Shown in pieces: positions 1 to 6,820 of a DNA stretch of 21,870 nt. How positions within the stretch are numbered: position 1 is the stretch's first letter; every line of letters begins with the position of its first letter. The notes under the pieces are model-generated. The model was not told the origin of the DNA, did no database searches, and was given only the letters and a program-made list of their open reading frames with translations. Source of the stretch: CAZNPL01 sp964574815. GTDB taxonomy: Bacteria > Planctomycetota > Phycisphaerae > UBA1845. The DNA lies in the NCBI GenBank assembly GCA_964574815.1, contig CAZNPL010000061.1:1-21870 (forward strand), given 5' to 3'. Made by a program: the position numbers and the translations under genes.

Positions 1-1
1 G

Positions 2-847
2 CCCGAGGCCGAGCCGGCCAACCCGTACTTCTTCACCGGCCGCCGCCTGGACGTCCTCTACGACGACACCGGGCACCCGATCCCGCTCTACTACTACCGC
101 GCCCGACACTACGACCCCGTCCACGGGCGGTTCATGCAAAGGGATCCGGCGGGCTACGGAGATGGGATGAACCTCTACGAGTATGTGGGGAGCCAACCGC
201 CGATCGTTAGGGACCCACACGGTCTCTACGGCCGCGACGTCCATGAAGAGCGGACAAGAGTGTGGGCAACCTCGGAGGGGATGAGGGGCAAGGCGGCGCG
301 CTTAGTTGGAGAGGAGAACCACGCAACCGATGGCGGGTGGAACGCGGGAGGCGGCGTTGGGGCGAGCCCAGTTTCAGGCGACCAGAGTCGCCATTTCGAC
401 CGCAATGACGCCTCCACTCCGAGTGGGGATTCAAGGTCGGTGTGGATCAGGCGTGAATTGAATAATGCCAAACTGGCGTGTAGAGAACATAGGGATGAAC
501 CGAAGACTGCGGCGCGACACCTGGGCCGCTCGCTGCACAGCCTCCAGGACTGGTGGGCGCATGGGGATTACTCCAAGGGACGAGCAGATACCTACAAACA
601 CCACGGGTCGCCCGCGACCTCCTATTACGACTCGTGGAACTGGGATGCCGCAACGACATCCCACGGTCGTCCCCCACAGGTCTTCGATCCGAAGACGGGG
701 GAGGAAATACCCTACACGAACTGGATCATTGGCGGAAAGCGCAACAAGGGTGTGCGAAGGAACACCCAATACCAGGTCCGCGAATTCCTAGGGTTCATCA
801 AGTCATCGCGCGCTGGATGCAAATGTAAGGAGTTCTTTCTTCGGTGA
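2..847 (+). CDS. RHS repeat-associated core protein, C-terminal part with a probable metal-dependent effector tip (5' partial)
   Basis: The reading frame is open from the window edge, so only the last 281 residues are visible; the internal ATG at 134 is not the true start. Visible residues 29-61 carry the RHS-associated core signature, including LYYYRARHYDP, GRF, RDPAGY and NLYEY, and the core closes with DPHGL at residues 71-75. In polymorphic toxins of this family the variable tip after this motif is the effector. Here the tip is about 206 residues and contains HSLQDWWAH, an HxxxDxxxH metal-site pattern at visible residues 179-187. Upstream lie a DVHEER segment and ENHATD, which recall Zn-dependent phospholipase C / HET-C-like helical folds. 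That family assignment is inference. The protein should be exported or surface-borne and release its tip as a toxin. The next gene starts within 40 bp and may be its immunity partner. RHS identity is secure; the tip activity is not. Confidence 0.88.
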   Translation, partial: PEAEPANPYFFTGRRLDVLYDDTGHPIPLYYYRARHYDPVHGRFMQRDPAGYGDGMNLYEYVGSQPPIVRDPHGLYGRDVHEERTRVWATSEGMRGKAARLVGEENHATDGGWNAGGGVGASPVSGDQSRHFDRNDASTPSGDSRSVWIRRELNNAKLACREHRDEPKTAARHLGRSLHSLQDWWAHGDYSKGRADTYKHHGSPATSYYDSWNWDAATTSHGRPPQVFDPKTGEEIPYTNWIIGGKRNKGVRRNTQYQVREFLGFIKSSRAGCKCKEFFLR

Positions 848-886
848 GGCTTGTGGCCGAGAACTTGGAGCTACCCTAACCACCTG

Positions 887-1480
887 ATGAATTCAGTCGA
901 TCATGGTCGCGGAACGTCTGCTCCCAAGAGTCCTGGCGGGAGAAATCGTGCAGGATTCCGAATATCCGGTTTGTGCTTGGTGTTGGCAGGCCCTATCATT
1001 CTTCCGCTCGTCGCATATGCCTGCTATAATGCACAGATCACCACAGATCTCTGCCTGCTTTACCTCTTTATTGTGCTTCCCGTTGGGTTTCTGCTGCTTG
1101 GCTATTCGGCCTCACGACGCTGGTCTCGAGTCGGCGTTGCGCTAGGCTTTCTTGTTTCGTCTGCAATCACGGTTCTTGTTTTTAACGCTATCTTGCCCGG
1201 CGGGGAACCGGGCTCAGCGGTTCACCGGTACACCGTAGTCTTCGGCCCACCCGTGGTTGGCGCTGCCTTCGTGATGACGCTCGTACTGGGTCTGATCTTC
1301 GTTCCCAGGCGCACCAAGCCCGGCCATTGCCACAGGTGCGGCTATGATCTCAAGGGATTGCTGGAGCAGCGATGCCCCGAATGTGGAACGCCCTTTGACG
1401 TACGATCGACTGCAGACAATAGACCGATTCAGCCAAACGGCGCAATCGAGCATGCAGATGTGTACGACGGGGCCGATTGA
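887..1480 (+). CDS. Small membrane protein with C-terminal zinc ribbon; candidate immunity protein of the RHS tip
   Basis: This encodes 197 residues from the ATG at 887; an upstream TTG at 851 would add 12 residues, and neither start has a good ribosome binding site. After a charged N-terminus there are about four hydrophobic segments (ISGLCLVLAGPIILPLVAY and three more), followed by a cytosolic-type tail with a zinc ribbon, CHRCGYDL and CPECGTPF (two CxxC pairs). This ribbon is a recurring tag on planctomycete membrane proteins, and a close relative ends the protein encoded at 7831-8730. The gene follows the RHS stop codon within 40 bp on the same strand, the usual place of an immunity gene for an RHS tip. 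A membrane immunity protein would suit an effector acting at the membrane or in the periplasm, but this is inference from position only. It could equally be an unrelated membrane protein of unknown function. Confidence 0.75.
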   Translation: MNSVDHGRGTSAPKSPGGRNRAGFRISGLCLVLAGPIILPLVAYACYNAQITTDLCLLYLFIVLPVGFLLLGYSASRRWSRVGVALGFLVSSAITVLVFNAILPGGEPGSAVHRYTVVFGPPVVGAAFVMTLVLGLIFVPRRTKPGHCHRCGYDLKGLLEQRCPECGTPFDVRSTADNRPIQPNGAIEHADVYDGAD

Positions 1481-1484
1481 CTCG

Positions 1485-1520
1485 CTGCAACGGGACCCTC
1501 AGCGCTATGCCGATAGTATG
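1485..1520 (+). pseudogene. Fossil of an RHS core motif
   Basis: Translated in frame this gives LQRDPQRYADSM. That lines up with the intact RHS core of the first gene (MQRDPAGYGDGM, encoded at 134-169), including the RDP, Y and D positions. The flanking sequence does not continue the core, so only about a dozen codons remain. It lies directly behind the candidate immunity gene, where displaced RHS tips are often found. The match is short and could be chance. Confidence 0.4.
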
Positions 1521-1659
1521 GGTCGAAAGGCGGTTACTTTCCAACTCCCCAAGGGTGGACAGGCTTGCTTCTCAGGCCCCTGGCAACTCCGCTTCGGCCG
1601 CCAGGATAAGTGGAGGCGGGATCCGAAGTGCGGTATCCCGGCCCTGAGCCCCTTAATGG

Positions 1660-1758
1660 ATAATCCTTGTCCTTCTTCAACAGCGGCAGCCGGCCGACGG
1701 CCCGGTTGAAAACGTCATACGCAAGCCAACCGCGATCGATTCGCAAGGAACGGGCCAT
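1660..1758 (-). pseudogene. N-terminal remnant of a REP-associated tyrosine transposase (Y1_Tnp/RAYT)
   Basis: Reading from the ATG at 1758, the frame gives MARSLRI followed by WLAYDVFNRAVGRLPLLKKD and DY. This is the N-terminus typical of IS200-like REP-associated transposases (pattern MxRxLRI...YHVxNRxxGRxxLFxKDxDY). After about 33 codons the similarity stops. The HUH and catalytic Tyr motifs are absent, so this is a truncated, inactive copy. One change is visible inside the remnant: the usual His of YHV is Asp (YDV). It sits in the scar behind the RHS cassette. Confidence 0.65.
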
Positions 1759-1864
1759 ACGGCTTCCGCTTCCGTTAACCCCCTCCCCCTTTCGTAATCC
1801 CCCGTCTTCAGTCACGCCTCCGCTGGCAAATGCGATGATGCCGCCGCCTGCCTACACCACGCGC

Positions 1865-3322
1865 TCAATCGTCATCGTCGTCGTCATCATCGTCGTCGTC
1901 ATCATCGTCATCATCGTCGTCGTAGCGGTCGTCATCCTCGCACGGCCCGAGCGTGTCGCCGTGCCCCAGGTGCGCATCAACCGCGGCCGCCCCGACGCAG
2001 ATCGTATGCGCCGCCGACGGATTCCCCGGCGGAATGTGACACAGGCAAACCGTCTCCTCACACGCCTCGTCATCCTCGCAGTCCGGATCGTCGCAGTCCA
2101 CCAGCCCGTCGCCGTCATCATCAAAGCCGTCGTCGCAGAACTCTTCGACCCGCTTTGCGCAACCGAAGTTCGCCTCCAGGAAATCGGACACTTCATCCCC
2201 GATCCCCGTCAGAACAACCAGAATCCGCGTCGGCGTCGTCGGCACCAGACGCCGCCCCGGAAACTTCTCAACTGTGTACAAGCCGACCGGCAGGCCGTCG
2301 AATGCGTACTCCCCGCCAGGCCCCGTCCTCGTCTCGCGCTCGCCGATCTCCTCGCCGAACAGTACGACCCTCGCGTCGGCGATGCCCTTCTCGTCCGCGT
2401 CGAAAACGCCGTCTTCATTTCTATCGTGGAACACAAATCCCCCGATAACGCCCGTCAGGCCCGGCTCTTCGAACATGCAGCCGAAGTTCACCGCCAGCGC
2501 CGACGAAACCTCCCCGTCTTCCTCGACCAGCCCCACCTCGATCTCTGTCGGCGTCGTCGGCACGAAGCCTTCGAGCGGCTGCTTGACCACCAGGTAGTTC
2601 CCCGCGGCAAGGCCTTCGAACCGGTAGCCGCCGGTATCATCCGTCGTCGTGGCAATCGGATCGGCACCCCGGGACAACAGCTCCAGCGTCACCCCGGGCA
2701 ATCCCGGCTCGTTCGTCCCCATCACGCCGTCGCCGTTCAAATCCTCCCACACCATCCCGGCGATCACGCCGTTGCCCGGCTCGCCGCCGGTGTCAACTTG
2801 CGCCACAAATCCGATCGAAACGCCTTCCTCGACGCTGAACGCCGTCACACGCGGCAGGCTCTCTTCGCCCGGCGTCCACATGGCATCATCGTTCTCGAAC
2901 TGGAACTCGATCAGCGCCCCCGGGCCGTTCTGATCGTTGTCCGGATTCAGCACGGTCACACCCTCCGGCAACAGGCTGACGAACGTCAGCGACACCGGCT
3001 CCGGATAGATCTCGTCGCCCACGTTGACGACGCTCAAGTCGACCACCAGGGCGCCGCGGTCCGCCGCATAACGGATGTTTCGCCCATGAATGACGACCTC
3101 TCCGACTTCCCCGTCGGGCCGATCGTCATGCCCCATGCTCCGCGCGCTGATAGTAAACATCTTGCCGTCGATCTCGGCCCCGATCAGCGCGCGCCCGCTG
3201 ACCGTGCCGTCCGTAACCGGCGGTGCCACAACCGTGCCGCAGCCGGCAAGTCCAACCACAACCAAAAGCATGGTGCAAGAACGCAGACCAAACCCACTCG
3301 TAAAGATTCGAGATGATGACAT
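1865..3322 (-). CDS. Lipoprotein with two SdrD/Cna-B-like domains, a CHIPPGNP motif and a poly-Asp tail
   Basis: This encodes 485 residues. The start is fixed by a strong ribosome binding site (GAGGAGG, six bases before the ATG). A signal peptide ends in the lipobox LAGC (Cys28), predicting a lipid-anchored envelope protein. Residues about 40-180 form an unrecognised beta-rich region. Two SdrD_B/Cna-B-like repeats follow (about 181-281 and 283-388), each with a Ca-type loop (DLNGDG, DRNEDG), a GxYxFxGLxxGxYxV core and a VNFGC/ANFGC end. Next come a DDDGDGLVDC calcium-type loop, the motif CHIPPGNP...AHTICV...HLGHGD known from many secreted bacterial proteins, and 18 consecutive Asp codons before the stop. 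Such modules usually act as rigid surface spacers or adhesins, so a structural envelope role is likely. No operon partner is visible: the neighbours are a repeat island and a convergent accessory patch. Confidence 0.88.
   Translation of the reverse strand: MSSSRIFTSGFGLRSCTMLLVVVGLAGCGTVVAPPVTDGTVSGRALIGAEIDGKMFTISARSMGHDDRPDGEVGEVVIHGRNIRYAADRGALVVDLSVVNVGDEIYPEPVSLTFVSLLPEGVTVLNPDNDQNGPGALIEFQFENDDAMWTPGEESLPRVTAFSVEEGVSIGFVAQVDTGGEPGNGVIAGMVWEDLNGDGVMGTNEPGLPGVTLELLSRGADPIATTTDDTGGYRFEGLAAGNYLVVKQPLEGFVPTTPTEIEVGLVEEDGEVSSALAVNFGCMFEEPGLTGVIGGFVFHDRNEDGVFDADEKGIADARVVLFGEEIGERETRTGPGGEYAFDGLPVGLYTVEKFPGRRLVPTTPTRILVVLTGIGDEVSDFLEANFGCAKRVEEFCDDGFDDDGDGLVDCDDPDCEDDEACEETVCLCHIPPGNPSAAHTICVGAAAVDAHLGHGDTLGPCEDDDRYDDDDDDDDDDDDDDDDDD
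1868..1921 (-). repeat. GAT/GAC trinucleotide tract encoding 18 Asp
   Basis: Eighteen consecutive Asp codons, a mix of GAT and GAC, lie directly before the TGA stop of the lipoprotein gene. On the plus strand the tract reads as atc/gtc triplets. The mixed codons argue against very recent slippage of a single unit. A run of this kind could still vary in length between strains, and at the protein level would make a strongly acidic, probably Ca-binding tail. Confidence 0.9.
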
Positions 3323-3328
3323 ACTCTT

Positions 3329-3335
3329 CCTCCTC
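3329..3335 (-). promoter_or_regulatory. Strong Shine-Dalgarno site of the SdrD-like lipoprotein gene
   Basis: On the minus strand GAGGAGG lies six bases before the ATG at 3322. It is the clearest ribosome binding site in the window and settles the start. An AT-rich island (gatatatag, about 3412-3422) roughly 90 bases upstream could hold the -10 element, but no convincing -35 was found. Confidence 0.75.
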
Positions 3336-3602
3336 GATTGCGCGTCCCGTCCTGAGGCCGATGACGCCGGTCCGACGCCCGCCCGCTACGAACGTCAAGC
3401 TGGCTCACGCATGATATATAGAGCCGAAGTTTCCCTGTTTCCGTATACCCCAGACAGAAAAGCTATCCCAACGGCCCGCAAACGGCAACCGACGGCAGTT
3501 TCCGACCACTTAAGTCATTCCTGTGACGCTGTTTTCGTGCAAGAAAGCCCGTCCCGGAGAGTGCCCGCCGATTGCCATGCCTACGCCCGCTGCCGTGCCA
3601 CT

Positions 3603-3621
3603 GGTCCGCCTCAGGCGGACC
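3603..3621. repeat. Perfect palindrome GGTCCGCCT / AGGCGGACC
   Basis: Nine-base arms with a single central base form a perfect inverted repeat; as RNA it would fold with eight pairs and a three-base loop. It lies 17 bases after a TGCCATGCCTACGC element (3573-3586). A similar core (CCGCC-ctc-GGCGG followed by ACC) occurs at 7759-7774. There is no T-tract, so it is not a classical terminator. Confidence 0.8.
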
Positions 3622-3660
3622 CGCCAGCGCCTTCGTGGAGTTCGCCCACACCGGAGTCGC

Positions 3661-3682
3661 CCAGGTCGCGCCAGCGACCTGG
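3661..3682. repeat. Perfect inverted repeat CCAGGTCGC / GCGACCTGG
   Basis: Nine-base arms separated by the loop GCCA form a perfect hairpin, 39 bases after the preceding palindrome. It is GC-rich and not followed by T residues. It most resembles a REP-type dispersed palindrome rather than a gene-specific signal. Confidence 0.8.
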
Positions 3683-3759
3683 AACCACGATTCGAACGCA
3701 CCAACGAGCGACAGTAACGAAGGTCACCCGCGACCACCGACCGACGTCGTGGGCACCCA

Positions 3760-3787
3760 ACTGACAACTGAAAACTGACCACTAACG
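3760..3787 (-). repeat. Heptamer tandem repeat (ACTGANN on plus, NNTCAGT on minus)
   Basis: Four consecutive heptamers, ACTGACA, ACTGAAA, ACTGACC and ACTAACG, run head to tail, with a further ACTGACG at 3801-3807. The same heptamer family occurs in the opposite orientation at 4117-4144 and 4241-4254. Confidence 0.75.
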
Positions 3788-4116
3788 ACTCCTCGTGACG
3801 ACTGACGGCTCCATCCCCGCCAAGTACCGATAATAACGCCCACCAAACGCGCAAGCAGGTGTTCCATTTTTCGCAGCAAACCCCGAACAGCCCCCGTGTT
3901 CTTTAGGGTGGAAAGGAGAAACGCAGCAGGGGTGCGCGCCAACGAAGACGAACGGATGAAAGAACAATGGCCACCCACACAACCCAAACCCGGAGCAAGT
4001 CATCAGGTGGCACCCCGCAGTCACCAGACCCCGCCATCAGAGCCGGGAGCGCCAGCGACCGGGCCCGAGCGCCGTCCGGGAGCGCCCGCGCCAAACGAAC
4101 CCAACACTGCGCAGGC

Positions 4117-4144
4117 CGTCAGTTCTCAGTTTTCAGTCGTCAGA
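4117..4144 (+). repeat. Heptamer tandem repeat NNTCAGT
   Basis: The heptamers CGTCAGT, TCTCAGT, TTTCAGT and CGTCAGA are consecutive. This is the reverse complement of the family at 3760-3787. A two-unit copy (CGTCAGT, TATCAGA) lies at 4241-4254. Confidence 0.75.
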
Positions 4145-4391
4145 GTTGCCCGCCACACGCCGGCCACCCCTCCCCGGCGCCGGCCACGACTCGAGCTTGC
4201 GATGGTCAAAAAACCAAACGAACCCAAGCTCCGCCAGAGTCGTCAGTTATCAGACCTGCGGACCCAGGCCGCCGACGGCTGCGCCACCCCGCGCACCGGC
4301 GCCGAACGAAGCCAACCGAACTCCACGCCACGAGACCGCCCCCCGCCGGCAAGTCTTCGTCCCTCCGTCCCTGCGTCCCTGCCCGTCTCGC

Positions 4392-4416
4392 CCCTCCGTG
4401 CCTCCGTGCCTTCGTG
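4392..4416. repeat. Octamer array GCCTYCGT, left edge of the gap
   Basis: The units CCCTCCGT, GCCTCCGT and GCCTTCGT, plus one base, run directly into the N gap. The preceding 30 bases contain related octamer-phased GTCCCTSC units. The array being cut by the gap suggests that the gap was caused by this repeat. Confidence 0.75.
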
Positions 4417-4516
4417 NNNNNNNNNNNNNNNNNNNNNNNNNNNNNNNNNNNNNNNNNNNNNNNNNNNNNNNNNNNNNNNNNNNNNNNNNNNNNNNNNNNN
4501 NNNNNNNNNNNNNNNN
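4417..4516. other. Assembly gap (100 N)
   Basis: Exactly 100 N, a customary placeholder for unknown length. It is flanked on the left by the octamer array and on the right by the first 185-bp unit, so the missing DNA probably contains more copies of the same repeats. Confidence 0.95.
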
Positions 4517-4701
4517 CCTCTTCTTTCGAAACGAACCCACCGATCCCCCGCTCAATCTGCGCCAATCTACGAAACCTGCGGATCGGATTACCAAACGAAC
4601 CCAAATCCGAGCCGGAAGCCGGGCGCCCTACCCTCCCGAATCGCCACGTCCCTGGCCAACGCCTCCGTGCCTCCGTGCCTTCGTGCCTCCGTGCCTTCGT
4701 G
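4517..4701. repeat. 185-bp tandem repeat, copy A
   Basis: This copy begins cctcttctttcgaaacg, contains the 14-mer CCAAACGAACCCAA (4591-4604) and ends in five GCCTYCGT octamers (4661-4700). Copy B repeats it at a period of 185 bases with few substitutions. Confidence 0.9.
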
Positions 4702-4886
4702 CCTCTTCTTTCGAAACGAACCCACCGATCCCCCGCTCAATCTGCGCCAATCTACGCAACCTGCGGATCGGATTACCAAACGAACCCAAAACCGAGCCGG
4801 AAGCCGCAAGCCCCACCCTCCCGAATCGCCACGTCCCTGGCCACCGCCTTCGTGCCTCCGTGCCTCCGTGCCTCCGTGCCTTCCTT
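4702..4886. repeat. 185-bp tandem repeat, copy B
   Basis: Near-identical to copy A, with the 14-mer at 4776-4789 and octamers from 4846 to about 4882, where the array degenerates. It ends about 20 bases from the hslU stop codon, so hslU transcripts would run straight into it. Confidence 0.9.
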
Positions 4887-4903
4887 CCCCCTCCCTCCGC
4901 GCC

Positions 4904-6244
4904 TCAAAGTATGAACCGACTCAAATCCTCATCCGCCCGAATGTCCTCCAGCCGATCCAGCACGAACTGCTTGTCGATCCGCACGCGCTCACCGCTCTTA
5001 TCCGGCGCGTCGAAGGACAGCAACTCCATCACCCGCTCCATGATCGTGTACAGCCGCCGCGCCCCGATACTTTGCGAACTCTGGTTCACCTCGGCAGCGA
5101 TGTCCGCCATCGACTCCAGAGCCTCTTCGGTGAACTCGATGCCCACGCCTTCAGTCGCCATCAGCGCGATCTGCTGCTTCGACAGCGCGTTCTCCGGCTC
5201 GGTCAGAATCCGCAAAAAGTCCTCTTTCGTCAGATCGTTCAGCTCGACCCGGATCGGAAACCGACCCTGCAGCTCCGGCATCAGATCGGCAGGCCTGCTC
5301 CCATGAAACGCCCCCGCCGCGATAAACAGAATATGGTCGGTCCGCACCAGCCCCGAACGCGTGTTCACCGACGTCCCCTCGACGATCGGCAGCAGGTCCC
5401 GCTGCACGCCCTGCCGCGACACGTCCGGGCCATGCTCGCGCTGCGGGCCCGCCAGCTTGTCCAGCTCGTCCAGGAAAATGATCCCGCTGTTCTCCGTGCG
5501 CCGGATCGCCATCTCGGTCACCTTCTCCGGATCGATCAGCTTCTCGCACTGCTCATCAAAGAGCACCTTGCGGGCCTCGCGGATCGGCACCCGCCGGCGC
5601 TTCGTCTGCGTGGGAATGATCTTCTCGAAAAAGCTCTGAATATCCGGGTCATTCCCCTCCGGGCCGATGGTCGCAAAAATGCCCGGCGGCACCGCCTTCT
5701 TCGAAATGCTCACTTCGACAGTTTTGTCCTCCAGCTCGCCATTGCGGAGACGCTCCCGGAGCTTCTCCCGACTGCGATGCCGCCGATCGGTCTCCTCCCC
5801 GCCGGATTGTCCCGTTGCGATGGCCTCCCCCTCGGGCATCAGCATGTCCAGCAGCGCCTCCTCGGTCATGCGTTCGCCCTCGCGGCGGATGACCTCAGTC
5901 TGCTCCGACCGAACCATGTCGACGGCCCGATCGAGCAGGTCACGCACCATGCTCTCCACGTCACGCCCGTGGTAACCCACCTCGGTGTACTTGGTGGCCT
6001 CCACCTTCACGAACGGCGCCCCGATCAGGTTCGCCAGCCGCCGCGCGATCTCCGTCTTCCCAACCCCGGTGGGACCGATCATGATGATGTTGCGCGGCCC
6101 CACCTCCTCGCGCATCTGATCGGGAAGCTGCTGCCGCCGCCAGCGATTCCGGATCGCCACCGCGACGGCCCGCTTCGCGTCGTCCTGCCCGACGATGTAT
6201 CGATCGAGCGCCGCCACGATCTCTTTAGGCGTCAGTTCTTTCAT
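4904..6244 (-). CDS. hslU: ATP-dependent protease ATPase subunit HslU (ClpY)
   Basis: This encodes 446 residues, close to the usual length (443 in E. coli). HslU is the AAA+ unfoldase that caps the HslV peptidase in the cytoplasm and feeds it substrates with ATP hydrolysis. Visible motifs are Walker A GPTGVGKT (residues 57-64, Lys63 as in E. coli), KVEATKYTEVGY, Walker B IIFLDELDK, the sensor/arginine-finger stretch GSRPADLMPELQGRFPIRVEL-type region, and the C-terminal tail DEDLSRFIL that docks into HslV. The pore loop, normally GYVG, reads GYHG here (His92). hslU starts 21 bases after the hslV stop on the same strand, so the two form an operon. Its ribosome binding site is weak (GGGAG 15 bases upstream), which suggests translation coupled to hslV. 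The 3' end abuts a repeat island and no terminator is visible. Identification is secure. Confidence 0.98.
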   Translation of the reverse strand: MKELTPKEIVAALDRYIVGQDDAKRAVAVAIRNRWRRQQLPDQMREEVGPRNIIMIGPTGVGKTEIARRLANLIGAPFVKVEATKYTEVGYHGRDVESMVRDLLDRAVDMVRSEQTEVIRREGERMTEEALLDMLMPEGEAIATGQSGGEETDRRHRSREKLRERLRNGELEDKTVEVSISKKAVPPGIFATIGPEGNDPDIQSFFEKIIPTQTKRRRVPIREARKVLFDEQCEKLIDPEKVTEMAIRRTENSGIIFLDELDKLAGPQREHGPDVSRQGVQRDLLPIVEGTSVNTRSGLVRTDHILFIAAGAFHGSRPADLMPELQGRFPIRVELNDLTKEDFLRILTEPENALSKQQIALMATEGVGIEFTEEALESMADIAAEVNQSSQSIGARRLYTIMERVMELLSFDAPDKSGERVRIDKQFVLDRLEDIRADEDLSRFIL

Positions 6245-6265
6245 GCCGATCGTATGCTGCTCCCG

Positions 6266-6820
6266 CTATTGAATTGTCTCGACGCTGATCGCGTGGTTTG
6301 TGTAAACGCAGATGTCCGCCGCGATGTGCAGCGCCTTCTCCACCACCTCAGGCGCCGTGAGCTCAGTCTCGGCCAGCAGCGCCTTCGCTGCGGCCACCGC
6401 GTACATGCCGCCCGACCCGACACCGATCACCCCGTCCGTAGGCTCGATCACGTCACCGGCCCCGCTCACCATGAGCGATGCCTCGCGGTTCACCACAACC
6501 AGCAGCGAATCCAGCCGCCGCAGCACCTTGTCGGAGCGCCAGTCCTTCGCCAGCTCGATCGACGCCCGTCGCACGTTGCCTTTGAAGGCGTCCAGCTTGG
6601 CGCTGAACCGATCGAGCAATGCGAACGCATCGGCCGCCGCCCCGGCGAACCCGCACCACACCCGGCCGTCCTGGAAGGACCGCAGCTTCGTCGCGTCGAG
6701 CTTGACCGCCGTCTGGCCGAGCGTCACCTGCCCGTCGCCGCCGATGGCCGCCGTCTCGCCCCGGCGAACGCTGAGAATCGTCGTCGATCGCACCCGCTGC
6801 TCTTGCCGGTCAGATTTCAT
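6266..6820 (-). CDS. hslV: ATP-dependent protease peptidase subunit HslV (ClpQ)
   Basis: This encodes 184 residues. HslV is the proteasome-like N-terminal threonine peptidase of the cytoplasmic HslVU complex. The mature enzyme should begin at Thr13 (TTILSVRR) after removal of a 12-residue leader. Counting from that Thr, Asp17 (GGDGQ) and Lys33 fall at the same positions as in the E. coli enzyme. Further conserved blocks are GFAGAAADAFALLDRF, AKDWRSDK, IGVGSGGMYA and DICVYTNH. A GAGGG stretch a few bases before the ATG can serve as ribosome binding site. The gene leads the hslVU operon and lies divergent from a lipoprotein gene across 300 bases. No convincing promoter was found. Identification is secure. 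Confidence 0.98.
   Translation of the reverse strand: MKSDRQEQRVRSTTILSVRRGETAAIGGDGQVTLGQTAVKLDATKLRSFQDGRVWCGFAGAAADAFALLDRFSAKLDAFKGNVRRASIELAKDWRSDKVLRRLDSLLVVVNREASLMVSGAGDVIEPTDGVIGVGSGGMYAVAAAKALLAETELTAPEVVEKALHIAADICVYTNHAISVETIQ

Larger units (their letters stand above)
1481..1864. other. Intergenic scar between convergent genes
   Basis: No intact gene is seen in these 384 bases. They contain a short RHS-core-like fossil on the plus strand and the N-terminal stub of a REP-associated tyrosine transposase on the minus strand, each listed separately. The remainder looks like decayed sequence. No convincing terminator (stem plus T-tract) was found between the converging genes. Confidence 0.6.
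3323..4903. other. Gene-free repeat island between the lipoprotein gene and hslU
   Basis: About 1.6 kb without a supportable gene. Open frames on both strands run through it only because of high GC and tandem repeats. It holds two perfect palindromes, heptamer arrays in both orientations, a 14-base motif found four times, octamer arrays, two copies of a 185-bp tandem unit and a 100-N assembly gap. It reaches to about 20 bp from the hslU stop codon. No transposase or RNA gene was recognised. Confidence 0.8.

Noticed and set aside
1667..3316. 549-codon plus-strand frame opposite the SdrD-like lipoprotein
   Set aside because: It is Arg/His/Val-rich shadow composition with no domains, whereas the minus-strand frame has a ribosome binding site, lipobox and known domains.
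3782..4024. Several 60-115 codon frames in the repeat island
   Set aside because: They have no ribosome binding sites, are Cys/Trp/Arg-rich as expected from GC-rich noncoding repeats, and overlap each other on both strands.
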